A stretch of DNA of 64,000 bases from Streptomyces sp. CBMA152 (GCF_014596475.1 NZ_MECJ01000033.1:186001-250000); one strand, 5' to 3'; positions 51,618-61,347 are shown, counted from the stretch's first letter. The notes: a model not told the origin generated them from the letters alone. Numbers and translations are program-made.

Positions 51618-52193
51618 TCAGACGTTGACGCCGAAGTCCTGCGCGATGCCGCGCAGACCCGACGCGTACCCCTGGCCGATGGCGCGGAACTTCCACTCCG
51701 CGCCGTTGCGGTACAGCTCGCCGAAGACCATGGCGGTCTCCGTCGAGGCGTCCTCGCTCAGGTCGTAACGGGCCAGCTCCGAGTTGTCCGCCTGGTTCAC
51801 GACGCGGATGTACGCGTTGCGGACCTGGCCGAAGGACTGCTGGCGGCTCTCGGCCTCGTAGATCGAGACCGGGAACACGATCTTGGCGACATCGGCCGGC
51901 ACGGCGGCCAGGTTCACCTTGATCACTTCGTCGTCGCCCTCGCCCTCACCCGTGAGGTTGTCCCCCTGGTGCTCGACGGAGCCGTCGGGGCTCTTGAGGT
52001 TGTTGAAGAAGACGAAGTTCGAGTCGTTGGCGACCTTGCCCTGGTCGTTGGTCAGCAGCGCGCTGGCGTCCAGGTCGAAGTCACCCCCGGTGGTGGTACG
52101 AGCGTCCCAGCCCAGACCCACGATGACCGCGGTCAGGTTGGGTGCGGCCTTGGTCAGCGAGACGTTGCCGCCCTTGCTGAGGCTGACTCCCAC
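51618..52193 (-). CDS. terD: TerD-family calcium-binding stress protein (tandem paralogue)
   Basis: 191 residues from GTG 52193 (GGGAGGACTC directly upstream). MGVSLSKGGNVSLTKAAPNL, DFDLDASALL, NLKSPDGSVEHQGDNLTGEGEGDDE and GQGYASGLRGIAQDFGVNV mirror the paralogue at 50953. The Ca2+-binding aspartates are kept. An upstream region of 121 bp separates it from the peroxiredoxin gene. With the DUF475 protein it forms the core Ter complex. Confidence 0.95.
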   Translation of the reverse strand: MGVSLSKGGNVSLTKAAPNLTAVIVGLGWDARTTTGGDFDLDASALLTNDQGKVANDSNFVFFNNLKSPDGSVEHQGDNLTGEGEGDDEVIKVNLAAVPADVAKIVFPVSIYEAESRQQSFGQVRNAYIRVVNQADNSELARYDLSEDASTETAMVFGELYRNGAEWKFRAIGQGYASGLRGIAQDFGVNV

Positions 52194-52314
52194 GAGTCCT
52201 CCCAATGGTGTGAGGGGCCGGCTTGGTCAGCGTCCCCGTCCGTACGTTGTATCGGATCAACGTCTGGATCCTAGTGAGCGGTTCCCGCCTCAAACAGGCG
52301 ATTCGACCGAAGGA

Positions 52315-52773
52315 TCACAGGGTGTCGAGCGCCTTCACGTAGTCATTGAGGTCGCGGGCGTCCGGAAGACCGTTCATGACGGTCCAGCGCACCACGCCCT
52401 CCTTGTCGATCACGAAGGTGCCGCGCACCGCGCAGCCCTTCTCCTCGTCGAAGACCCCGTACGCGCGCGAGGTCTCGCCGTGCGGCCAGAAGTCCGAGAG
52501 CAGCGGGTACTCCAGGCCCTCCTGCTCGGCGAAGACGCGCAGGGTGTGGATGGAGTCGTTGGAGACGGCGAGCAGCTGGGTGTCGCGGTCCGTGAACTGC
52601 GGCAGGTTGTCACGCAGCTCGCACAGCTCGCCCGTGCAGACGCCGGTGAAGGCGAACGGGTAGAAGAGGAGCACCACGTTCTTCTCGCCGCGGAAGTCGG
52701 AGAGCTTCACGGTCCGGCCGTGGTTGTCCTTCAGCTCGAAGTCCGGGGCCTTGGTGCCGACCTCGATCGCCAT
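52315..52773 (-). CDS. AhpE-like peroxiredoxin
   Basis: 152 residues from ATG 52773. MAIEVGTKAPDFELKDNHG and the active site FYPFAFTGVCTGELC: peroxidatic Cys46, with Thr43 and a following Cys51. Also YPLLSDFWPHGETSRAYGVFDEEKG and RGTFVIDKEGVVRW, as in mycobacterial AhpE. Cys51 sits at the place of the resolving Cys of BCP-type enzymes, so this member may be 2-Cys rather than 1-Cys. It reduces H2O2, organic peroxides or peroxynitrite. Confidence 0.94.
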   Translation of the reverse strand: MAIEVGTKAPDFELKDNHGRTVKLSDFRGEKNVVLLFYPFAFTGVCTGELCELRDNLPQFTDRDTQLLAVSNDSIHTLRVFAEQEGLEYPLLSDFWPHGETSRAYGVFDEEKGCAVRGTFVIDKEGVVRWTVMNGLPDARDLNDYVKALDTL

Positions 52774-52847
52774 GTAACGCCATCCCTTCTGTGGGCCTCC
52801 GCCGGAGGCCGCGTGGGCCGTTCAGGTGAGGGGACCAAGACTACGCA

Positions 52848-52882
52848 CAGGGCCCCCGCCGAAGAATCCGGCGGGGGCCCTG
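52848..52882. terminator. terminator hairpin after the DUF3052 gene
   Basis: 14-bp perfect arms (52848-52861, 52869-52882) with a 7-nt loop, located 13 bp past the minus-strand stop at 52895. Confidence 0.85.
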
Positions 52883-52894
52883 GGGCGTGGAGGA

Positions 52895-53317
52895 TCAGCG
52901 CTTCCCGGACTTCAGGCGGGTGCCCGACCAGTCCTTGCCGACGCTGATGCTCTTGGCCGGCGAGAGGCCGGCCGTCTGCGCGGCGTCGTTGATGTCGCTG
53001 GGCTCGACGTAGCCGTCCCGGCCGGTCTTGGGAACCAGCAGCCAGATGGTGCCGCCGTCCTCAAGAAGGCCGATGGCGTCCACCAGCGCGTCTGTAAGGT
53101 CCCCGTCCTCGTCACGGAACCACAGCAGCACGACGTCGGCGACGTCGTCGTAGTCCTCGTCGACCAGGTCCTGGCCAATCAGCGATTCGATGCCCTCGCG
53201 GAGATCGTGGTCGACGTCGTCGTCGTAGCCGATCTCCTGGACCACCTGTCCGGGCTCGAACCCCAGCCTTCCGGCCGGGTTGGTCCGCTCCTCCGCGTGG
53301 TCCGCGGTCGCGCTCAC
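52895..53317 (-). CDS. DUF3052 family protein
   Basis: 140 residues from GTG 53317 (CAGGAGG upstream). RLGFEPGQVVQEIGYDDDVDHDLREGIESLIGQDLVDEDYDDVADVVLLWFRDEDGDLTDALVDA is the DUF3052 core, very acidic, followed by GGTIWLLVPKTGRDGYVEPSDINDAAQTAGL. A conserved actinobacterial protein, often adjacent to aceE as here. Function unknown; divergent from aceE. Confidence 0.93.
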   Translation of the reverse strand: MSATADHAEERTNPAGRLGFEPGQVVQEIGYDDDVDHDLREGIESLIGQDLVDEDYDDVADVVLLWFRDEDGDLTDALVDAIGLLEDGGTIWLLVPKTGRDGYVEPSDINDAAQTAGLSPAKSISVGKDWSGTRLKSGKR

Positions 53318-53711
53318 GGCTTGCCTCCTGATCTTGATTCGGTAAGTTCTGCAGCCGCGCGCGTACGCGAGGCTTGTGGGCGTAGTCCACACGGGCGGGA
53401 CGAATCGCGCAAGTACCAGGCCCCCGAACCCGCCCTTTGGGGTGCAGTGTGCCCCCACTCAGGGGCGCGCGCCGTCCTGCCGGTGATTCATCCCACACCC
53501 TTGCAGATAGTTTGCATGCTTCTGCGCCCTGCGTACGCCAATCGTGGTCACGCCCCCTTTGGGGAACACGCTGACGGCTTGGGCGTAAGGTTGCGATTTG
53601 GGCTGCCGTACATCCCGTTACCCCTCGGTAGAGATGACGTTTGCGTCCCCGCGGTCCACGATGGGATGCGGCGCACCACACCCGCACGCCCCCCGACAGC
53701 GAAGGAACAGC
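53318..53711. other. divergent intergenic region of DUF3052 and aceE
   Basis: About 390 bp without a credible gene. A TAAGGT hexamer near 53586, preceded by TTTGGGG near 53560, could be the aceE promoter. Otherwise only scattered short palindromes such as CCCCCTTTGGGG were seen. Confidence 0.4.
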
Positions 53712-56459
53712 GTGGCTTCCGGATCCGATCGCAACCCGATCATCATTGGCGGCCTTCCCAGCCAGGTCCCGGACTTCGATCCGGAGGAGACCGAGGAATG
53801 GCTCGCCTCCCTGGACGCGGCGGTCGACGAGCGGGGCCGTGAGCGCGCCCGCTATCTGATGCTCCGCCTCATCGAGCGCGCCCGCGAGAAGCGCGTGGCC
53901 GTGCCGGAGATGCGCAGCACGGACTACGTCAACACGATCGCCACCAAGGACGAACCGTTCTTCCCCGGCAACGAGGAGATCGAGCGCAAGGTCCTCAACG
54001 CGACCCGCTGGAACGCCGCGGTCATGGTCTCGCGCGCCCAGCGCCCGGGCATCGGGGTCGGCGGCCACATCGCCACCTTCGCCTCCTCCGCCTCCCTCTA
54101 CGACGTGGGCTTCAACCACTTCTTCCGGGGCAAGGACGACGGCAAGGGGGGCGACCAGATCTTCTTCCAGGGGCACGCCTCCCCCGGCATCTACGCGCGC
54201 GCCTACCTTCTGGACCGCCTCTCGGAGCAGCAGCTCGACGCGTTCCGCCAGGAGAAGTCCAAGGCGCCGTACGGCCTGTCGTCGTATCCGCACCCGCGTC
54301 TGATGCCGGACTTCTGGGAGTTCCCGACCGTCTCGATGGGCCTCGGCCCGCTCGGCGCGATCTACCAGGCCCGGATGAACCGCTACATGGAGGCGCGCGG
54401 CATCGCCGACACCTCCGACTCGCATGTGTGGGCCTACCTCGGCGACGGCGAGATGGACGAGCCGGAGTCGCTCGGCCAGCTCTCCATCGCCGCCCGCGAG
54501 AACCTGGACAACCTCACCTTCGTCGTCAACTGCAACCTCCAGCGCCTCGACGGCCCGGTGCGCGGCAACGGCAAGGTCATCCAGGAGCTGGAGTCGCAGT
54601 TCCGGGGCGCCGGCTGGAACGTCATCAAGCTGGTCTGGGACCGCTCCTGGGACCCGCTGCTCGCGCAGGACCGCGACGGCATCCTGGTCAACAAGCTGAA
54701 CACCACGCCGGACGGCCAGTTCCAGACGTACGCGACGGAGACCGGCGGCTACATCCGCGACCACTTCTTCGGCGGCGACCACCGACTGCGGGCCATGGTC
54801 GAGAACATGACCGACCAGCAGATCCAGCACCTGGGCCGCGGCGGTCACGACCACAAGAAGGTGTACGCGGCGTACGCGGCGGCCAAGGCGCACAAGGGCC
54901 AGCCGACCGTGATCCTGGCGCAGACCGTCAAGGGCTGGACGCTGGGCCCCAACTTCGAGGGCCGCAACGCGACCCACCAGATGAAGAAGCTGACGGTCGA
55001 GGACCTCAAGCGCTTCCGCGACCGGCTGCACATCCCGATCACGGACGCCCAGTTGGAGGCCGGCGCGCCGCCGTACTACCACCCGGGCCGCAACTCCGAA
55101 GAGATCCAGTACATGCACGACCGCCGCAAGGGTCTGGGCGGTTACGTGCCGACCCGTGTGGTGCGCGCCAAGCCCCTGCCGCTGCCCGAGGACAAGACGT
55201 ACGCGGCCGCCAAGAAGGGCTCGGGTCAGCAGTCGATCGCCACCACCATGGCGTTCGTCCGCATCCTGAAGGACCTCATGCGGGACAAGGAGATCGGCAA
55301 GCGGTTCGTGCTGATCGCGCCGGACGAGTACCGCACGTTCGGCATGGACGCGTTCTTCCCGAGCGCCAAGATCTACAACCCGCTCGGCCAGCAGTACGAG
55401 GCCGTCGACCGCGATCTGCTCCTCGCCTACAAGGAGTCGCCGACCGGTCAGATGCTGCACGACGGCATCTCCGAGGCGGGCTGCACGGCCTCGCTGATCG
55501 CCGCGGGCTCGGCGTACGCCACGCACGGCGAGCCGCTGATCCCGGTGTACGTCTTCTACTCGATGTTCGGATTCCAGCGCACCGGCGACCAGTTCTGGCA
55601 GATGGCCGACCAGCTGTCGCGCGGTTTCGTCCTGGGCGCGACCGCCGGGCGTACGACGCTGACCGGTGAGGGCCTCCAGCACGCCGACGGCCACTCGCAT
55701 CTGCTCGCCTCGACCAACCCGGGCTGTGTCGCCTACGACCCGGCGTTCGGCTTCGAGATCGCGCACATCGTGCAGGACGGTCTGCGCCGGATGTACGGCG
55801 AGACCGCCGACGGCAAGCCGGGCGAGGACGTCTTCTACTACCTCACCGTCTACAACGAGCCGATCCAGCACCCGGCCGAGCCGGCCGACGTCGACGTCGA
55901 CGGCATCCTCAAGGGCATCCACCGCTACGCCCGGGGCACTTCGGGCACCATCCCGGCGCAGATCATGGCGTCCGGCGTGGCCGTCCCGTGGGCCGTCGAG
56001 GCGCAGCGCATCCTCGCCCAGGAGTGGAACGTACGGGCCGACGTCTGGTCCGCCACCTCCTGGAACGAGCTGCGCCGCGACGCCGTCGAGGTGGAGGAGC
56101 ACAACCTGCTCCACCCGGAGGAGGAGCAGCGCGTCCCGTACGTCACCCGCAAGCTGTCCGGCGCCGAGGGCCCGTTCGTGGCCGTCTCGGACTGGATGCG
56201 GGCCGTGCCGGACCAGATCTCGCGCTGGGTGCCGGGCCCGTACACCTCGCTGGGCGCCGACGGGTTCGGCTTCGCCGACACCCGGGGCGCGGCGCGGCGC
56301 TTCTTCCACATCGACGCGCAGTCGATCGTCCTCGCGGTGCTCACCGAGCTCGCGCGGGACGGCAAGGTCGACCGCTCGGTGCTGAAGCAGGCCGTGGACC
56401 GCTACCAGCTCCTCGACGTCACGGCGGCCCACCCGGGCGCGGCAGGTGGCGACGCGTAG
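53712..56459 (+). CDS. aceE: pyruvate dehydrogenase E1 component (homodimeric type)
   Basis: 915 residues from GTG 53712 (GAAGGAA upstream). Single-chain E1: TPP-binding GDGEMDEPESLGQLSIAARENLDNLTFVVNCNLQ (~240-275), substrate channel HASPGIYARAYLLDRL with RPGIGVGGHIATFASS, the pyrimidine-domain RTGDQFWQMADQ and GEGLQHADGHSHLLAS, and C-terminal SRWVPGPYTSLGADGFG. It decarboxylates pyruvate and acetylates lipoyl-E2 for acetyl-CoA supply. E2/E3 are not in the window, as in other actinomycetes. A rho-independent-like terminator follows. Confidence 0.97.
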   Translation: MASGSDRNPIIIGGLPSQVPDFDPEETEEWLASLDAAVDERGRERARYLMLRLIERAREKRVAVPEMRSTDYVNTIATKDEPFFPGNEEIERKVLNATRWNAAVMVSRAQRPGIGVGGHIATFASSASLYDVGFNHFFRGKDDGKGGDQIFFQGHASPGIYARAYLLDRLSEQQLDAFRQEKSKAPYGLSSYPHPRLMPDFWEFPTVSMGLGPLGAIYQARMNRYMEARGIADTSDSHVWAYLGDGEMDEPESLGQLSIAARENLDNLTFVVNCNLQRLDGPVRGNGKVIQELESQFRGAGWNVIKLVWDRSWDPLLAQDRDGILVNKLNTTPDGQFQTYATETGGYIRDHFFGGDHRLRAMVENMTDQQIQHLGRGGHDHKKVYAAYAAAKAHKGQPTVILAQTVKGWTLGPNFEGRNATHQMKKLTVEDLKRFRDRLHIPITDAQLEAGAPPYYHPGRNSEEIQYMHDRRKGLGGYVPTRVVRAKPLPLPEDKTYAAAKKGSGQQSIATTMAFVRILKDLMRDKEIGKRFVLIAPDEYRTFGMDAFFPSAKIYNPLGQQYEAVDRDLLLAYKESPTGQMLHDGISEAGCTASLIAAGSAYATHGEPLIPVYVFYSMFGFQRTGDQFWQMADQLSRGFVLGATAGRTTLTGEGLQHADGHSHLLASTNPGCVAYDPAFGFEIAHIVQDGLRRMYGETADGKPGEDVFYYLTVYNEPIQHPAEPADVDVDGILKGIHRYARGTSGTIPAQIMASGVAVPWAVEAQRILAQEWNVRADVWSATSWNELRRDAVEVEEHNLLHPEEEQRVPYVTRKLSGAEGPFVAVSDWMRAVPDQISRWVPGPYTSLGADGFGFADTRGAARRFFHIDAQSIVLAVLTELARDGKVDRSVLKQAVDRYQLLDVTAAHPGAAGGDA

Positions 56460-56478
56460 CCCGAACGCACAGCCCCTG

Positions 56479-56514
56479 GCGGCGGCGCGGCCTCACGGCC
56501 GCGCCGCCGCTTTT
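56479..56514 (+). terminator. rho-independent terminator of aceE
   Basis: 14-bp GC arms (56479-56492 and 56497-56510), loop TCAC, then TTTT. It ends 12 bp before the channel gene start at 56526. Confidence 0.9.
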
Positions 56515-56525
56515 ACGATGCGGAC

Positions 56526-57296
56526 ATGACGCAACTACCCGCACAGACGCGGTGGGAGCGGCTCACGCAGTGGCCGCTGCTCGCGCTGGCCGTCGCCTTC
56601 GCCCTCGCCTACGCCGTGCCCGTCGTCCACCCGGGAGCCGGGCTCGGTATACAGGAAGCCTGCGTCGGCGTGGAGTGGGTGGTGTGGGGCTCGTTCGCCT
56701 GCGACTACCTGGTGCGGCTCGCCCTGTCGGGGCAGCGGCTGCGGTTCGTCCGTACGCACTGGCTGGATCTGCTGGCGGTGGTGGTGCCGCTGATCCAGCC
56801 GCTGCGGCTGCTGCGGGTCGTCTCCACGCTGGCCCTGGTGGGGCGGCGGGCGCGGATGGCTCCGCAGATACAGCTGACCGTGTACGTCGGGGGCGCGGTG
56901 GTGGGCCTGTTGATGTTCGGCTCGCTGGCCGTGCTCGAAGTGGAACGCGACGCCCCGGGCGGGAACATCAAGACCCTGGGCGACGCGGTGTGGTGGTCGT
57001 TCACGACGATGACCACGGTCGGCTACGGCGACCACGCGCCGACCACGGGGCTGGGGCGGCTGATCGCGGTGGGGCTGATGCTGTCGGGCATCGCCCTGCT
57101 CGGTGTGGTGACGGCGAACATCGCCGCGTGGTTCATCTCCCGCTTCGAGCGCGACGGCGAGGAGGAGCGGCGCCAGACCGCGCTCCTGGAGACGCTGGCC
57201 CAGGAGGTGCGGTCGCTGCGCACCCAGGTGTCGGCGCTCTCCCACGCGCAGGAGCACGTCTGCGAGTGCGGCACCCGCAGCGCGCCCCTGCCGTGA
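56526..57296 (+). CDS. voltage-gated-type potassium channel
   Basis: 256 residues from ATG 56526. Six helices: S1-S3, an arginine-bearing S4 (PLRLLRVVSTLALVGRRARM), S5, a pore loop with the K+ filter FTTMTTVGYGDHAPTT (~157-172) and S6 (LIAVGLMLSGIALLGVVTANIAAW). A C-terminal coiled coil (EEERRQTALLETLAQEVRSLRTQVSAL) probably assembles the tetramer, and the tail ends with CECG. The gene follows the aceE terminator and is probably transcribed on its own. Confidence 0.94.
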   Translation: MTQLPAQTRWERLTQWPLLALAVAFALAYAVPVVHPGAGLGIQEACVGVEWVVWGSFACDYLVRLALSGQRLRFVRTHWLDLLAVVVPLIQPLRLLRVVSTLALVGRRARMAPQIQLTVYVGGAVVGLLMFGSLAVLEVERDAPGGNIKTLGDAVWWSFTTMTTVGYGDHAPTTGLGRLIAVGLMLSGIALLGVVTANIAAWFISRFERDGEEERRQTALLETLAQEVRSLRTQVSALSHAQEHVCECGTRSAPLP

Positions 57297-57368
57297 GCGG
57301 CACTCGTGGCGTCAGCTGCCAGACCTGAACGCCCTTACACCGCAAGGGACTTGAGGACCCACGGGCCC

Positions 57369-58967
57369 TCAGATGTGCCCCGCGCCCGCCCCCGCCTCCG
57401 CGTTCTCCCCGCGCTTCGTCAGCATCGCGACCAGCGCCGCGAGCGCCGCCACGATGCCCGCGACCATGAACGCGGTGCTCATGCCGGAGACGAACGTGTC
57501 GTGCGCGACCCCCGCGATCCTGCCCGCGACCTGCGGCGGCGTACCCGGCTGAACCGGCGCGATGCCGACCTCGACCACCTTGGACGCGGCGGACGACTGC
57601 TCGGCGGTCAGGGGCGGAAGCTTCGCGTCGGCCCAGTTGTCCGGGAGTTCGGCGGAGACCCGGGAGGCCATCACGGCGCCCAGGACCGCCGTGCCGAGGC
57701 TGCCGCCGACCTGCATCCCGGCCTGCTGGAGGCCGCCCGCGACCCCGGACAGCTCCAACGGCGCGTTGCCCACGATGACTTCGGTCGCGCCGACCATGAC
57801 CGGGGCGAGGCCGAGGCCGAGCAGGCCGAACCACACCGACATGGTGACCGTGCCGGTCCCGACGGTGAGTTGGGACATGCCGAACATGGCCACCGCCGTG
57901 CAGACCATGCCGCCGACCAGCGGGACGCGCGGGCCGAGCTTGGTGATCAGGGCGCCCGCGACGGGCGAGGCGACGATCATCATGCCGGTGAGCGGCAGCA
58001 GATGCAGTCCGCTGTCCACGGCCGACATCCCGTGGACGTTCTGCAGGTAGAACGTCACGAAGAACAGCCCGCCCATGAAGGCGAAGGCCATCAGGATCAT
58101 CAGCACCGTGCCCGCCGACAGCGGTACGGAACGGAACAGGCCCAGCGGGATCAGAGGTTCGCGGACCTTCGTCTCCCAGAGCGCGAACAGGACGAAGCTG
58201 ATCACCGCGGCCGCGATGAACCCCAGGGTGCGGCCGCTGCCCCACCCGTACTCCGAGCCCTTGATGAGCGCCCAGATCATGCAGAACATGGCGGCCGAGA
58301 GCAGCACGATGCCGAGGACGTCGAACGACTTCGGCGCGTTCTCGGCGCGGTGGTCGCGCAGGATCACCAGGCCGAGGACGAGCGCGAGCACGCCGACCGG
58401 CACGTTGATGAAGAAGACGGACTGCCAGCTGACGTGCTCGACGAGCACACCGCCGAGGATCGGGCCGCCCGCGGTGGACGCGCCGATCACCATGCCCCAG
58501 ATGCCGATCGCCATGTTCAGCTTCTCGGCCGGGAACGTGGCCCGCAGCAGCCCGAGCGCGGCGGGCATGAGCAGCGCGCCGAACAGGCCCTGGAGCACGC
58601 GGAACGCGATGACCATGGCGGCGCTGCCGGAGAGCCCGATGGCACCGGACGCGGCCGCGAAGCCGACGACGCCGATCAGGAAGGTCTGGCGGTGCCCGAA
58701 CCGGTCGCCGAGCTTGCCGGCCGTGATCAGCGAGACGGCGAGCGCCAGCATGTAGCCGTTGGTGATCCATTGGACATCGGCGAGCGACGCGCCGAGGTCC
58801 TTCTGGATGGCGGGGTTCGCGATCGCCACGATCGTGCCGTCGAGCGCGACCATCATCACGCCGATCGCCACGCTGATCAGCGTCAACCACGGATGGCCGC
58901 GCAGCCCCTTGACCGGCGCCGGGGATGCGTCCTGCGGCGTCTGTTCCACGGTGGTCTGACTAGTCAT
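57369..58967 (-). CDS. DHA2-type MFS drug-efflux transporter
   Basis: 532 residues from ATG 58967. 14-helix architecture with GVMMVALDGTIVAIANPAI (motif D1), GKLGDRFGHRQTFLIG (motif A), ASTAGGPILGGVLVEHVSWQSVFFINVPVG (motif C). The start lies about 13 bp after the -10, so the message is nearly leaderless. The promoter TTGTCA-N18-TAGCCT (minus strand) contains a perfect operator at 58980-58998, and the divergent gene encodes a TetR repressor. Substrate unknown; a toxic hydrophobic compound is expected. Confidence 0.94.
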   Translation of the reverse strand: MTSQTTVEQTPQDASPAPVKGLRGHPWLTLISVAIGVMMVALDGTIVAIANPAIQKDLGASLADVQWITNGYMLALAVSLITAGKLGDRFGHRQTFLIGVVGFAAASGAIGLSGSAAMVIAFRVLQGLFGALLMPAALGLLRATFPAEKLNMAIGIWGMVIGASTAGGPILGGVLVEHVSWQSVFFINVPVGVLALVLGLVILRDHRAENAPKSFDVLGIVLLSAAMFCMIWALIKGSEYGWGSGRTLGFIAAAVISFVLFALWETKVREPLIPLGLFRSVPLSAGTVLMILMAFAFMGGLFFVTFYLQNVHGMSAVDSGLHLLPLTGMMIVASPVAGALITKLGPRVPLVGGMVCTAVAMFGMSQLTVGTGTVTMSVWFGLLGLGLAPVMVGATEVIVGNAPLELSGVAGGLQQAGMQVGGSLGTAVLGAVMASRVSAELPDNWADAKLPPLTAEQSSAASKVVEVGIAPVQPGTPPQVAGRIAGVAHDTFVSGMSTAFMVAGIVAALAALVAMLTKRGENAEAGAGAGHI

Positions 58968-58979
58968 GCGTCCGAGGCT

Positions 58980-58998
58980 AGTGTCAGCCGCTGACACT
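58980..58998. promoter_or_regulatory. TetR-type operator between the -35 and -10 of the MFS promoter
   Basis: AGTGTCAG-CCG-CTGACACT, 8-bp perfect arms. On the minus strand it fills the spacer between TTGTCA and TAGCCT of the efflux-gene promoter. An extra CTGACAC half-site is at 59025-59031. Confidence 0.78.
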
Positions 58999-59083
58999 TG
59001 ACAAACAGTTTCACTAGTCGGTGGCTGACACATCGCCCACCGGTAGGCTGAGCCACCCAAAGTGACCGGAAGAGGACCTGTCT

Positions 59084-59743
59084 GTGACGGTGGAACAGCA
59101 CGCGGCACCGCCCGCTCCCCAGCGCGGCCTGCGCGAGCGGAAGAAGCAGCGCACCCGGGACGCGCTGCTGCGCGTGGCCCTGGAGCTGTTCACCACCAAG
59201 GGGTACGAGGAGACGACGGTCGACGAGATCGCGGACGCCGTCGACGTCTCCCAGCGCACCTTCTTCCGCTACTTCGCCAACAAGGAGGCGGTCGTCTTCG
59301 CCGTGCAGGACACGGTCGAGGCGCACTTCGCGGCCGCCCTGCGCGCCCGCCCCGCCGAGGAGAGCCCCTTCACGGCGCTGCGCGAGGCCGTGATGGAGGC
59401 CTGGGGGACGCTGGAGGAGACGCTCCAGCCGATCGTCCCGGTCGCGCTCTATATGCGGACGTACCAGGTCATCGAGTCGACGCCCGCGCTGCTCGCCGTC
59501 CATCTGCGCCGCACCGCCGAGATGGAGGAGCAGAGCGCGCGGCTGATCGCCGAGCGCGAGGGGCTGGACGTCGACGAGGATCCGCGGCCCCGGGTCGCGG
59601 TGGCGGCGTTCACCGGCGTGATGCGGGTCGCGGGCGGCCTGTGGGGCCGGGGCGAGGACACGAACGTGGACGCGCTGCGGCAGCTCACCGGCGCCTACCT
59701 CGACCACCTCGGACCGGCGCTCGCGGACGACTGGCACGCCTGA
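59084..59743 (+). CDS. TetR-family repressor of the adjacent MFS gene
   Basis: 219 residues from GTG 59084 (GGAAGAGGA upstream). N-terminal helix-turn-helix ALLRVALELFTTKGYEETTVDEIADAVDVSQRTFFRYFANKEAVVF, then a divergent all-helical ligand domain with WGTLEETLQPIVPVALYMRTYQVIES. The divergent arrangement and the palindrome between the genes fit repression of the pump, released by its substrate. It probably represses itself too. Confidence 0.94.
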   Translation: MTVEQHAAPPAPQRGLRERKKQRTRDALLRVALELFTTKGYEETTVDEIADAVDVSQRTFFRYFANKEAVVFAVQDTVEAHFAAALRARPAEESPFTALREAVMEAWGTLEETLQPIVPVALYMRTYQVIESTPALLAVHLRRTAEMEEQSARLIAEREGLDVDEDPRPRVAVAAFTGVMRVAGGLWGRGEDTNVDALRQLTGAYLDHLGPALADDWHA

Positions 59744-60006
59744 AAACGCGCCGGACACGCCCGATCGTGGCGAGTGTCACCCCGCCCCCGTCCGGCCGTG
59801 GCGCGGATCACCGCACGGAACGCCGAGGTCCCGAAAGCGCGAGGCAGGGGCGGTGGCGCGCGCCGTACGCACCGGGCGCGCGCCGTACGGAGTGTGCGCC
59901 CGCGCGCGCGGTCGGTGACACCTCCTCAACCTCCACGACCTGCTCAAACGTGATCTGAGTCACTGTCACCCCAGTGGACCTCGTGGGCCTCCTACTCTGT
60001 ACCGCA

Positions 60007-61200
60007 GTGACTTCCTTCGACTCCTCCCCCACACTCAACGTCTGGCGCGCGCTCCTGGCGCTCGCCGTCGTGTTCGTGATGCTCGGGACCTCGGGGTGGA
60101 CCGCCGTCCGCGGCCACCAGGGGTCGACCGAGCCGCGCGCCGTCGCCCTCGCCGCCTGGGCGCGGGGCACCGTCAACGGCGAGAAGCTGCCCGAGGCGGA
60201 CGCCTCCGCCCACCGGATCACCCGCTTCTTCGCCTCGCTGACGCCGGCCGAGCGCACCGATCTCGTCCATCGGTACCCGCTGGTCGTCGGCAACCTCAAC
60301 GGCGCTCCGATCCCGCTGCGCTACGAGGCGAACCGGCAGGCCCTCGCCGAGGCGCGCGACATCGAGCGGGCCCGTACGCACGACAACCGGCTCTCCTTCG
60401 ACGGCCGCCAGCAGGCGAGCCGCCGTATGCACCGGTTCGAGTCGCTGCTCGACGACGGCCGCCAGATCCTCGCCTTCGACCCCTCCGACAGCGGCCGGGT
60501 CGCCGAGGTCTTCGGCGATCTCGAACACGCCGAGCGGGTCTCGGTGATCATCCCGGGCGTCGACACCGATGTGCTGACGTTCGAGAAGAGCAGCCGCAAG
60601 TACACCGCCCCGGTGGGCATGGCGCAGTCGCTGTACGCGGCGGAGCGCGCGGCCGGTCCGCGCACCCGCACCGCGGTGATCGCCTGGGCCGACTACACGA
60701 CGCCCGTCGGGCTCGGCATCGACTCGGCGATCGGCCGGCTCGCCGAGGACGGCGCGGTCCGCCTGGAGGCGCTGGTCCGCGCGCTGCCCGGCAACGCGCC
60801 GGTCTCCCTGTTCTGCCACAGCTACGGCTCGGTGCTGTGCGGCGTGGCCGCGCACCGGCTGCCGCCGCGGGTCGTGGACATAGCGGTCGCGGGCAGCCCC
60901 GGTATGCGTACGCAGAGCGCCTCCCACCTGGGCACCTCGGCGCGGGTGTGGGCGATGCGGGACCGGGACGACTGGATCTCCGGCGTACCGCATCTGGATG
61001 TCGCGGGGCTCGGCCACGGCGCCGACCCGGTGTCCGCCGGGTTCGGGGCGCGGGTGCTCTCGGCGGCCGGCGCGGTCGGCCACACCGGCTATTTCGAGCC
61101 GGGCACCACATCTCTCGCCAACTTCGCCGCCATAGGCGTGGGTTCGTACCAGTCCGTGAGCTGTGCGAGCGCCGACTCGCTCTGCGCCACGGCCTCCTGA
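60007..61200 (+). CDS. DUF1023 alpha/beta-hydrolase-fold membrane-anchored protein
   Basis: 397 residues from GTG 60007; a -10-like TACTCT ends nine bases upstream, so it is probably leaderless. One N-terminal membrane helix (LLALAVVFVMLGTSGW), then an extracytoplasmic DUF1023 region: VIIPGVDTDVLTFEKSSRKYTAP, AVIAWADYTTPVGLG, the nucleophile elbow FCHSYGSVLCGVAAHRLP (G-x-S-x-G variant H-S-Y-G-S) and DPVSAGFGARVLSA. Substrate unknown. The gap 59744-60006 shows only GC-rich sequence and this promoter. Confidence 0.9.
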   Translation: MTSFDSSPTLNVWRALLALAVVFVMLGTSGWTAVRGHQGSTEPRAVALAAWARGTVNGEKLPEADASAHRITRFFASLTPAERTDLVHRYPLVVGNLNGAPIPLRYEANRQALAEARDIERARTHDNRLSFDGRQQASRRMHRFESLLDDGRQILAFDPSDSGRVAEVFGDLEHAERVSVIIPGVDTDVLTFEKSSRKYTAPVGMAQSLYAAERAAGPRTRTAVIAWADYTTPVGLGIDSAIGRLAEDGAVRLEALVRALPGNAPVSLFCHSYGSVLCGVAAHRLPPRVVDIAVAGSPGMRTQSASHLGTSARVWAMRDRDDWISGVPHLDVAGLGHGADPVSAGFGARVLSAAGAVGHTGYFEPGTTSLANFAAIGVGSYQSVSCASADSLCATAS

Positions 61201-61347
61201 GCTCCACGAAAGAGCTCGGGAAACGGATTTTCCGGCGGCGCCGGGGCCCTACGCGCGGAGAATTCGGCCCCGGCGCGACCGTGCGCACGGCATCGCGGCG
61301 GGCGCCGAGGGGGGACGCGCGGGCGCGCGCCGCCTACGATGAGGCGC

